64,000 bases of DNA from assembly GCA_920105625.2 (NCBI GenBank), contig OV050031.1, positions 45,258,925 through 45,322,924 on the forward strand, in the 5' to 3' direction. The translations under genes and the position numbers were made by a program. The stretch's first letter is position 1, and each line of letters opens with the position of its first letter. Under the pieces are notes generated by a model that saw nothing but the letters and a program-made list of their open reading frames with translations, did not search any database and had not been told where the DNA came from. The stretch is from Clusia tigrina. Its lineage: Eukaryota; Arthropoda; Insecta; Diptera; Clusiidae. Of the stretch, positions 53,780 to 63,379 are shown in pieces.

Positions 53780-56011
53780 ATTTTACGACAGCTGAGGGTG
53801 CCATACACTCCGCAACAAAACGGAGTCGCAGAGCGATTCAATCGCACGTTGATCGAGATGGCAAGGTGCATGTTAGTTGGTGCAGGCGTCGATGAATCGT
53901 TGTGGGCAGAGGCAGTACATACAGCCGCATATTTGCGCAACAGAGCTCCAACAAAAGCTCTAAAAAATGTGACTCCATTTGAAAGTTGGTATGGACACAA
54001 GCCAAAAGAGGCACATTTGCGAACATTTGGTTCAGTGGCAGTTGCTTTGGACAAGCGTGAGCACGGGAAGTTTAAATCCAGAGGCAAGGAGTATGTTATG
54101 GTGGGATACTCCGATACATCAAAATCATACCGTCTATATGACAAGGACTCTAGGCGGCTTGTGGTCAGCAGAGATGTATATTTTTGTGAGTCAACATCAT
54201 CAAAGCAGCATATCAACATGGAGATGCAAATTTTAGCAGAAAAGACGCAAAGCATTGAAACCGACGAAGGCGATGATGGTGCAGCAGGTAGCAGTAAAGA
54301 CGATCCATCTAATAAAAGTGAAAGTGAGTTTGATTCAGCAGAAGAAGATGTAGCAGATTTTGAAGCCAAAACCAGAGGTCCGGGTAGACCACAGATAATT
54401 CGCACAGGCGTTCGCGGCAGGCCAAAAAAGGTATACAACACTTTAAATCTAATGCGTTCAGATCAAATTGCAGTACCTGATACCGTGAGCGAGGCGTTAT
54501 CCGGCGAGAATGCTGACAGTTGGTGGTGCGCTATGAACGACGAGTACCAAGCATTAATCAAGAACGATACGTGGCAAATGACAGTACTTCCAGAAGACCA
54601 AAGGGCAGTCAAAAATAAATGGGTGTTTGCAGTTAAAAGCGATAAAGACGGAAACGTAGAACGTTTCAAAGCGAGGCTAGTAGCCAAGGGTTGCTCGCAA
54701 ACGTACGGTGTGAACTACACTGAGACATTTTCACCCGTTGTTCGGAACGAAACAATTCGAATGATTTTCGCTCTTGCAGCAGAGTATGGTCTTCATTTAC
54801 ACCAGATGGATGTTTCTACCGCGTATCTGAACAGCGAATTGAGCGACGAAATTTATATGGTCCAGCCAGAAATGTTTATTGATAAACAAAACCCCGATCA
54901 TGTTTTAAAGCTAAACAAAGCCTTGTATGGCCTCAAACAATCTGGGCGGCAATGGAATATAAAGCTGGATGGCATCTTGAAAGAAATTGGTTTTCATCAG
55001 TGCGAGAGTGAGCCATGCGTTTATATAAATCATTATGAGGATCAAATAAACATCATAGCAGTGTACGTTGACGATTTGATGATTGCAAGTTCTGAGGAAG
55101 GCGAGCTGAAAAAAATTAAAAAGCAGATTGCTGAGCGAGTGCAGGTAGTGGACAAGGGCCGCATAAAACATTTTTTAAGCATGGAGATTTCGAGAGACGG
55201 CGAAACAGGGGCTATATCAGTTAGCCAGAAAGCATTTATTCGTAAGTTAATACGAGACTATGGCATGGAAGCGTGCCGGCAGATAGCTACACCGTTGGAT
55301 TCTGGTAATCAGGTCAACTGTGAAGACGATAGATGTAAAAAGGTTGACCAGACACAATATCAATCTATTATCGGATCGCTCATGTATTTGGCTATAAGCA
55401 CAAGGCCAGATATTTTGCATTCAGTATGCAAATTGTCACAGCGAAACAAAGATCCACATCATGAGCATCTCGAAGCAGCTAAGCGAATCCTTCGATATTT
55501 ATGCGCAACACAAGACAAGCAGTTAAGGTACTACAAAACCAACAGGCCAGTTGAATGCTACGTGGACGCGGACTGGGGCAGTGATGCCAGCGACCGCAAA
55601 TCATATACGGGTTACATTTTTACCTTGGCAGGCAGCGTGTTCTCATATGAATCGAGAAAACAATCAACAGTAGCCTTGAGTAGCACAGAGGCTGAGTATA
55701 TGGCGTTGGCGGGTGCATGTCGCGAGGCAATATACCTGAAGAAGTTACTTGGTGAGATGAAAATAGATTGTCCGAAGGCTATTTTGATCAATGGAGACAA
55801 TGTGAGTGCTATGAAGTTAGTTCAAAGTCCAGTGTATCATTCGCGTAGCAAACACATTGATATACGCTACCATTTCTTCAGAGACGTATACAAAGCTGGC
55901 GAGATCGAGTTGAAATACTGCAGCAGTACTGAGATGGTCGCAGATATTCTTACAAAGAATTTACCCAAAGTCAGCCATGAGAAGTTTACTGGTATGATGG
56001 GCTTATATTGA
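53780..56011 (+). pseudogene. Pol part 2: integrase C-terminal half, reverse transcriptase and RNase H
   Basis: It is in the same frame as part 1, directly after the TGA; the first Met is at 53798 and gives 737 aa. E12 from that Met, in NGVAERFN, is the catalytic Glu of the integrase DDE triad. Acidic and linker sequence follows (about 140-225). The copia-type RT (RVT_2) then shows FKARLVAKG near 289-298, the first catalytic Asp in QMDVSTAYLN near 338, LYGLKQSGRQW, and YVDD at 423-426. RNase H carries Asp about 590 (YVDADWG), Glu about 631 (SSTEAEYMAL), Asp 667 (NGDN) and DILTKNLP near the end, stopping at 56009-56011. No further stops or shifts interrupt RT or RNase H. The RT copies the RNA to cDNA and RNase H removes the template. 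Isolated from Gag by the upstream TGA, the segment probably has no normal route of translation. Confidence 0.92.
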
Positions 56012-56038
56012 AGTATTTTTATTATGAATATGTTCGTT

Positions 56039-56047
56039 GAGGGGGAG
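56039..56047 (+). other. Polypurine tract
   Basis: GAGGGGGAG abuts the TGTTG start of the 3' LTR, as expected for the primer of plus-strand DNA synthesis in LTR elements. About 27 bp separate it from the pol stop codon. Confidence 0.9.
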
Positions 56048-56279
56048 TGTTGAAATGCATCCCTGAAGCAACTCGCATATTTCTTATTCGTTTGATATAT
56101 ATCATTATCCTTTTCTAATGTAATGGAATGTTTCTTTTGTGCTTTACTTTAAATTCATTTTATATTTTATGTATACTCTGTTTTCTGAACTTTGAAGAGA
56201 TAACATCGTTTTAATAAACTTCTTTATATCTAAATATAACTGTGTGTTAAAAGTTTACTTTGAAGAAGAAATCGCAACA
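56048..56279 (+). repeat. 3' long terminal repeat (232 bp)
   Basis: It starts TGTTGAAATG and ends CGCAACA at 56279. It differs from the 5' LTR at three sites only: A at 56095, C at 56134 and one extra T near 56181-56184. Two substitutions in about 231 bp is roughly 0.9%, pointing to a recent insertion. The next base, C at 56280, begins satellite. Confidence 0.93.
56213..56218 (+). terminator. AATAAA polyadenylation signal in the 3' LTR
   Basis: A canonical AATAAA in the 3' LTR, about 62 bp before its end, would direct 3'-end formation of the element RNA. The equivalent in the 5' LTR is 51942-51947. It is assigned from motif and position only. Confidence 0.5.
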
Positions 56280-59200
56280 CTATTGAAAATTCCATTGCCA
56301 ATTAAAAATAAATGGCATTACAATTGAAAATTCTAAAGCTAATTAAAGTTTAATTGTATTTACATTGACAATTCCAATGCCAGTTAAAATAAAGTTGCAT
56401 TATCATTGACAATTTCAATGTTCATTAAAATTGAATTGCTTTGCCATTGAAAATTTCAATGCTAATTTCAATTAATTTGCATTACCATTGATATATCCAA
56501 TGTCTATTAAAATTAAATTGCATTAACATTGAAAATTCCAACGCCCATGTAAATTCAATTGCATTACCATTGAAAATTCCAATGCTAATTAAATTTAAAT
56601 TACATTACCATTGACAATTCCAATGACAATTAAAATAAAATTGCTTTACCATAAACAATTCCAATGCTAATTACTATTAAATTGCATTACCATTAAAAAT
56701 TCCAATTCCAATTAAAATTAAGTTGCATTAACATTGACAATTTCAATGCCAATTGAATTTAAATTGCACAACCATTGATTCGAATGCCAATTAAAATTAA
56801 ATTAAGATATCTTCGAAAATTACAATGCCAATTATAATTAAATTGCAATACAATTGAAAATTCCAATGATAATTAAAGTTTAACTGCATTACCATTGAAA
56901 ATTCCAATCACAATTAAAATTAAATTGCATTATCTGCGAAAATTCCAATGCCAATTAAATTGCAATACATTTGAAAATTCCAAAGCTAATTAAAGTTAAA
57001 TTGCATTACCATTGACAGTTCCTATGCCAATTAAAATTAAATTAAATTGCATTACCATAGATAATTCCATTGCCTATTAAATTAAAATTGCACTGCCATT
57101 GAAAATTCCAATGCTAATTACAATTAAATTTTATTACCATTGACAATTCCAATGCTAATTAACGTGAAAATGCAATTTAATTTTAATTTCATTACCATTG
57201 ACAATTCCAATGCCGATTAAAATCAAATTGCATTACCATTGAAAGTTCCAATTCCAATTAAAATTAAATTGCACTACCATTGAAATTTCCAATGCTAATT
57301 ACAATTAAATTATATTACCATTAAAAAATTTAAAGCAAATTAAAATTAAATTGCATTACCATTGAAAATTCCAATGTTAATTAAAATTCAATTGCATTAC
57401 CATTGAAAATTCCAATGCGAATTAAAGTTAAATGGCATTACCATTGACAATTCCAATACCAATTAAAATTAAAATGCATTATCATTGAACATTCCATTGG
57501 TAATTACAATTAATTTGCATTACCATTGACAATTCCAATGCTAATTAAAATTTAATTGCATTACCATTGACAATTCCAATACCAATTAAAATTAAAATGC
57601 ATTATCATTGTAAATTCCATTGGTAATTACAATTAATTTGCATTACCATTGACAATTCCAATGCTAATTTAAATTAAATTGCATTACCATTGACAATTCC
57701 AATGCGAATTAAAGTTAAATTGCATTACCATTAAAAATACCAATTCCAATTAAAATTAAGTTGCATTAACATTTACAATTTCAATGCCAATTGAAATTAA
57801 ATTGCACAACCATTGATTCTAATGCCAATTAAAATTACATTAAGATATCTTCGAAAACTACAATGCCAATTATAATTAAATTGCAATACAATTGAAAATT
57901 CCAATGCTAATTAAAGTTCAACTGCATTACCATTGAAAATTCCTATGACAATTAAAATTAAATTGCATTATCTGCGAAAATTCCAATGCCAATTAAATTG
58001 AAATACATTTGAAAATTCCAATGCTAACTAAAGTTAAATTGCATTACCATTGACAGTTCCTATGCCAATTACAATTAAATTAAATTGCATTACCATAGAT
58101 AATTCCATTGCCTATTAATTTAAAATTGCATTGCCATTGAAAATTCCAATGCTAATTACAATTAAATTTTATTACCATTGACAATTCCAATGCTAATTAA
58201 AGTGAAAATGCAATTTAATTTTAATTTCATTACCATTGACAATTCCAACGCCAATTAAAATCAAATTGCATTACCATTGAAAGTTCCAATGCCAATTAAA
58301 ATTAAATTGCATTACAATTGAAAATTTCAATGCAAATTAAAATTCAATTGCATTACCAGTGACAATTCCAATGTCAATTAAAATTAAATTGCACTACCAT
58401 TGACAATTTTAATGCCAATTAAAATAAAATTGCATTTTCATTGAAAATATCAATGCAAACTAAAGTAAATTGCGTTACCATTGAAAATTTCAATGCTACT
58501 TATATTAATTCGCATTACTATTGACAATTCCAATGCTAATTAAAATTAAATCGCGTTACCATTGAAAATGTTAATGCTAATTTCAAATAAATTTCATTAC
58601 AACTGAAAATTTTCATGCTAATTAAAATAAAACTGCTCTACCATAGAAAATTAAGTTAAATTGCATTACCATTGACAATTCCAACTTCCAATTAAAATTA
58701 AAATACATTATCATTGAAAATTCCATTGGAAATTACAATTAAATTGCATTACCATTAAAAATTCCAAATCCAATTAAAATTAAGTTGCATTAACATTTAC
58801 AATTTCAATGTCAATTGAAATTAAATTGCACAACCATTGATTCTAATGCCAATTAAAATTAAATTAAGATATCTTCGAAAACTACAATGCCAATTATAAT
58901 TAAATTGCAATACAATTGAAAATTTCAATGCTAATTAAAGTTCAACTGCATTACCATTGAAAATTCCTATGACAATTAAAATTAAATTATCTGCGAAAAT
59001 TCCAATGCCAATTAAATTGAAATACATTTGAAAATTCCAATGCTAACTAAAGTTAAATTGCATTACCATTGACAGTTCCTATGCCAATTACAATTAAATT
59101 AAATTGCATTACCATAGATAATTCCATTGCCTATTAAATTAAAATTGCATTGCCATTGACAATTCCAATGCTAATTAAAGTGAAAATGCAATTTAATTTT

Positions 59201-60909
59201 AATTTCATTACCATTGACAATTCCAACGCCAATTAAAATCAAATTGCATTATCATTGAAAGTTCCAATGTCAATTAAAATTAAATTGCATTAGAATTGAA
59301 AATTGCAATGCAAATTAAAATTCAATTGCATTACCAGTGACAATTCCAATGTCAATTAAAATTAAATTGCACTACCATTGACAATTTTAATGCCAATTTA
59401 AATAAAATTGCATTTTCATTGAAAATATCAATGCAAACTAAAGTAAATTGCGTTACCATTGAAACGTTCAATGCTACTTATATTAATTCGCATTACTATT
59501 GACAATTCCAATGCTAATTAAAATTAAATCGCGTTACCATTGAAAATGTTAATGCTAATTTCAATTAAATTTCATTACAACTGAAAATTTTCATGCTAAT
59601 TAAAATAAAACTGCTCTACCATAGAAAATAAAGTTAAATTGCATTACCATTGACAATTCCAATACCAATTAAAATTAAAATACATTATCATTGAAAATTC
59701 CATTGGTAATTACAAATAATTTGCATTATTGAAAATTCCAATGCGAATTAAAGTTAAATTGCATTACTATTGACAATTCCAATGACAATTAAAATAAAAT
59801 TGCTTTACCATAAACAACTCCAAAGCTAATTACAATTAAATTGCATTACCATTAAAAATTCCAATTCCAATTAAAATTAAGTTGCATTCACATTTACAAT
59901 TTGAATGTCAATTGAAATTAAATTGCACAACCATTGATTCTAATACCAATTAAAATTAAATTAAGATATCTTCGAAAACTACAATGCCAATTATAATTAA
60001 ATTGCAATACAATTGAAAATTCCAATGCTAATTAAAGTTCAACTGCGTTTCCATTGAAAATTCCAATCACAATTAAAATTAAATTGCATTATCTGCGAAA
60101 ATTCCAATGCCAATTAAATTGAAATACATTTGAAAATTCCAATGCTAATTAAAGTTAAATTGCATTACCATTGACAGTTCCGATGCCAATTAAAATTAAA
60201 TTAAATTGCATTACCATAGATAATTCCATTGCCTATTAAATTAAAATTGCATTGCCATTGAAAATTCCAATGCTAATTACAATAAAATTTTATTACCATT
60301 GACAATTCCAATGCTAATTAAAGTGAAAATGCAATTTAATTTTAATTTCATTACCATTGACAATTCCAATGCCAATTCAAATCAAATTGCATTACCATTG
60401 AAAGTTCCGATGCCAATTAAAATTAAATTGCATTACCATTGAAAATTCCAATGCGAATTAAAGTTAAATTGCATTACCATTTACAGTTCCAATGACAATT
60501 AAAATAAAATTGCTTTACCATAAACAACTCCAATGCTAATTACAATTAAATTGCATTATCATTAAAAATTCCAATTCCAATTAAAATTAAGTTGCATTAA
60601 CATATACAATTTCAATGCCAATTGAAATTAAATTGCACAACCATTGATTCTAATGCCAATTAAAATTAAATTAAGATATCTTCGAAAACAATGCCAATTA
60701 TAATTAAATTGCAATACAATTGAAAATTGCAATACTAATTAAAGTTCAATTGCATTACCATTGAAAATTCCAATGACAATTAAAATTAAATTGCATTATC
60801 TGCGAAAATTCCAATGCCAAATAAATTGAAATACATTTGAAAATTCCAATGCTAATTAAAGTTAAATTGCATTACCATTGACAATTCCAATGCTAATGAA
60901 AGTGAAAAT
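56280..60909 (-). repeat. Reverse-oriented satellite between the two retrotransposons
   Basis: It is a continuation of the reverse-oriented array. Its first about 1 kb follows the reverse complement of type B monomer order, for example CCAACGCCCATG near 56548, the complement of the ATGGGCGTTGG monomer near 27665. It does not follow on from the satellite left of the copia element. The TTTCGAAGATATCTT monomer recurs in complement near 56807, 57845, 58866 and 59967, with a shortened form near 60675. No ORF or other insert is seen. It ends in GTGAAAATAC, where the non-LTR element begins. Confidence 0.92.
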
Positions 60910-61543
60910 ACGGGGATAAGCTCAGGCTACCGTGGGGGTCACAGGTGGCGGATAGTGAACGGCCTACCAGAGTAGGTTAGCTGCGAATAACCAATAAGTA
61001 GTCCCCGACCAAGAGCGGCAAGCGAGGAGAGTGCGACTGAAAAGGTCTGCAAACTCTGAGAAACGCATGTGACATGACGAGTAGGCACCGTCTAAAGAAG
61101 TGCTCCCCATCCATTCACAGATGGCATCGTGGGAGACACAAGTAAATGGAAACTGACGCGGTATGCCCCTAGGAAAACGATTTGAAAACATATATGAACT
61201 GTCTGCCTTGGGCTGGTAGCTGCAGTATTCCATTACCTCAGTACACCAGAGTGATATCGGGTGGAAATGGCTTTCGGGCTAATGCTGTAGCTGCCTCCGT
61301 CCCGTTAAAACCGTGGCGGGTCTTCAAGTACGTTCGATGTTGCGTCACCATTAAGTTGGCGGTACAGGCTCAGTTGAGCATCAATCCTGACTTACGCTTA
61401 TCCTGGCTCTGAGTACAAGTTCCCATGAAGACTTGTGCCAACCCTCGGTGGAACTCCCTGCTTGCATAGACAACCACATGGATATTTCCAAAGCGACTGT
61501 ACAACGAACGGAGATAGCGGCTTGAAGCGGGGACCCATATAAA
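60910..61543 (+). other. 5' leader / 5' UTR of the non-LTR element
   Basis: About 634 bp of non-satellite DNA starts CGGGGATAAGCTCAGGCTAC and runs to the ORF1 start. Short ORFs occur on both strands (for instance 61182-61412 +, 60964-61233 -) but show no recognisable domain and look fortuitous. Non-LTR elements usually carry an internal promoter in this region. I do not see an unambiguous one. The satellite/leader boundary is uncertain by 1-2 bases because some satellite monomers contain GAAAATAC. Confidence 0.7.
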
Positions 61544-62578
61544 ATGAATACACCTCAAACAAAGCAACAAACTCAACCTAAAACTCAAATACAGCAGAAA
61601 GTAACTCCAAGCGTTCCAGAAAGGGGAAGCTGCTTTAGAAGAAGTAGCAAAATTATGCGATCGCCAGAAGAGGGAGTAACAAACCAGCAACAACCCCAAG
61701 TAAGTAACACACCGGTAGATGGAGCGTGCAACAAATTGCGCACCATCCCTGCCGCGAACCAAACGCCTCTGGGCGCAAAAGGGAACCAGCAACAGCAGGA
61801 GTCTTCTGGAAATCCCACACCTGTATTGATGAAATGTCCCGTCAGCTCACCCAGACAGGAATTCATTATAAAGATGAGAACGGCAGAAGAAGAAGTTGTC
61901 ACGAAATGTCGCAAAGTCTTGACGAAGATGAAGCAAGCAATGATAAAGAAGAAGAACGTGAGCATGGACGTAAAGACCGGAGTTTCCGAGCTAGACGAGC
62001 TTTTCGACGTAATGGAAAGCTATCGGCGAAACTGGACGGAAAAAGAGAACGAGTGCAAACTTGTTACGGCACCGAAACCGAGGCACACGGCCCTGACAAG
62101 CGCTTCAGCAACACCGACGATGGCTAGACCCAAACGAGCAGCTTCTAGCCCAGCAGAACCAGAAGATGGGAAAAAGTTCTGCGAAAGTAAGGCCGATGTG
62201 TGGCAAACTGTCACAAGGAGTAGACGCGTGGCAACACGAAGTCAAACACAGGAAAATTCAACAGCAAAGAATTCCGTGGGCGACAGCGATAAGTCACGAA
62301 CAACAATGCAAGGAAGACATAGGACGAAGGAGACAAAACCAAAGTCTGAAGCCGTCCTTATCAAACCAGCAGAGGGTTTCAAATATGCGGATGTCCTGAA
62401 AAGCATCCGCTGCAATGTGAAATCAGAGGATGCACAGACCAAGGTGCGATCGATACGGAAAACAAGAGCAGGTGGGCTTCTGCTGGAGCTGGATAAAGGA
62501 GCAAAAGTGACATCGGGCTTTTGTGAACTTTTAAAAAGTGCACTACAGGAGTCAGCAGTTCTTATCTTAAGTGACTGA
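61544..62578 (+). pseudogene. ORF1 (Gag-like) N-terminal part, 344 codons, frameshifted before the zinc knuckles
   Basis: The first half is Gln/Lys-rich and low in complexity. Residues about 108-172 are rich in Glu and Lys with heptad-like Leu/Met/Val, probably a coiled coil. Residues about 270-320 (AVLIKPAEGFKYADVLK, then SIRKTRAGGLLLELDKG) are the conserved central region of R1/LOA-type ORF1 proteins. The protein is an RNA-binding chaperone that forms RNPs with element RNA. The frame stops at TGA 62576-62578, and the rest of ORF1 follows in the +1 frame, opening at 62571 after a TAA. The frame change must lie within 62571-62575, with no homopolymer there. The start ATG at 61544 is the first in this frame; upstream context was not decisive. 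Confidence 0.85.
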
Positions 62579-63074
62579 TGTTAAGCCAAGAACCACTATA
62601 GAGATACGAGATCTCGATCTGCTCGCCACAAAGGAAGAAGTACACCAAGCCGTAAAGGAGACACTTCCCGAAAATATGAGAATTGCTTCCTATGAGGATA
62701 TGGTAACAACTATAACAGCACCAAATAGTCGAGAGCAGGTGCGAGCCTATGTAACGATGTCATCGGAGCTCGCCAATATACTGCTGGAGAGAGATCGCAT
62801 CAGGATCGGATGGGTTAACTGCAGATTAAGGCCAGGGTATAACACAAAAGGGTGTTTCCGGTGCTTTGCTCCTGGTCATCTAACATGGCAGTGCAAAGGA
62901 CCTGACAGGAAAGGTCAAGGCCTGTGCATACGATGTGGCGAAACGGGGCACAAATTAAAAGAGTGCAGTAACACCCCAAAGTGCTGCCTCTGCGTTGATG
63001 CTCAATGCAGTCCGGTAGACCATATCCCGAGCTCAAGTAGATGCGCGATGAGCAAAAAATTTACATCTAAATGA
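62571..63074 (+). pseudogene. ORF1 (Gag-like) C-terminal part with three zinc knuckles
   Basis: This frame has no ATG at its start (the first codon is GTG), so it is the continuation of the 344-codon frame after a one-base shift. Together they make about 510 codons, usual for this ORF. Counting from the GTG, PRTTIEIRDLD at 6-16 is the conserved segment linking the two halves. Zinc knuckles are C95-C98-H103-C108 (CX2CX4HX4C), C119-C122-H127-C132 (CX2CX4HX4C) and a longer C138-C141-H151-C158. Three knuckles of this kind are typical of I/R1/LOA/Jockey-group ORF1 proteins. The stop TGA 63072-63074 overlaps the ORF2 ATG. Confidence 0.88.
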
Positions 63075-63379
63075 AAGTGCTGCAATTAAACATGCACAGA
63101 AGCAGAGTAGCTGACGCATTACTGGACCAAATTAGTATAGAGCAGAAAGCAGACATTGTAGTAATCAGTGAGCAATATAGGGAAAAAGTAAGCGGAACAT
63201 GGCTTGCAGATACGAGCGGAACGGCGGCCATATGGTTACCTGTAGGCAGCAATTTTAGCATAACCGGAGATGGAAAAGGCGATGGTTTCGTTTGGGCCCA
63301 TGATCGATACTTTACTTTGATAAGCTGCTACTTGACTCCAAGTGACTGCGCAGAAGTATTCCAGAAAAAAGATCAATGA
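63071..63379 (+). pseudogene. ORF2 endonuclease domain, N-terminal part (102 codons), frameshifted
   Basis: It starts at an ATG that overlaps the ORF1 stop as ATGA, suggesting coupled reinitiation as known for the R1-clade element SART1 (which uses UAAUG). The sequence is the start of an APE-like endonuclease/exonuclease/phosphatase fold: N7 in LQLNMHRS and E34 in ISEQY are metal-site residues, then GFVW and ISCYLTPS. In the cell this enzyme nicks the target for target-primed reverse transcription. The frame ends at TGA 63377-63379 just after a run of six A (63365-63370). The rest of the domain continues in the +1 frame, so this copy carries a frameshift, possibly a homopolymer miscall. Confidence 0.88.

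Larger units (their letters stand above)
51778..56279 (+). mobile_element. Ty1/copia-type LTR retrotransposon, nearly intact (4502 bp)
   Basis: The element is bounded by two LTRs that begin TGTTGAAATG and end CGCAACA. It has a copia-type primer binding site directly after the 5' LTR and a GAGGGGGAG polypurine tract directly before the 3' LTR. Domain order is Gag, zinc knuckle, protease, integrase, reverse transcriptase, RNase H, which defines the copia superfamily (integrase before RT). The LTRs differ by two substitutions and one T-run indel, so the insertion is young. The coding region is broken as read: gag/protease is in one frame, pol in the +1 frame, and there is a TGA in integrase. The five bases flanking the two ends (ATTCC left, CTATT right) do not match, so there is no target-site duplication. 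Copia or 1731-like relatives in Drosophila are the likely kin, but I cannot name the family. Confidence 0.95.

Noticed and set aside
53761..54441. 226-codon minus-strand ORF opposite integrase
   Set aside because: It lies entirely antisense to the well-supported integrase/linker coding sequence and shows no recognisable motif.
1..60909. Telomeric simple repeats or simple-sequence satellites
   Set aside because: No run of short (5-12 bp) tandem repeats is seen; the period is about 41 bp with higher-order units.
60964..61412. Short ORFs in the non-LTR leader (89 codons minus strand, 76 codons plus strand)
   Set aside because: No homologous motif or conserved pattern is seen, and both are compatible with chance in a 5' UTR of ordinary composition.
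60910..61543. rDNA fragment or R1 insertion at its 28S target
   Set aside because: The upstream flank is satellite and I recognise no 28S or 18S sequence in the leader.
61585..61965. 126-codon minus-strand ORF and other antisense ORFs over ORF1 and ORF2
   Set aside because: They are antisense to coding frames with clear Gag and endonuclease motifs, with no domains of their own.
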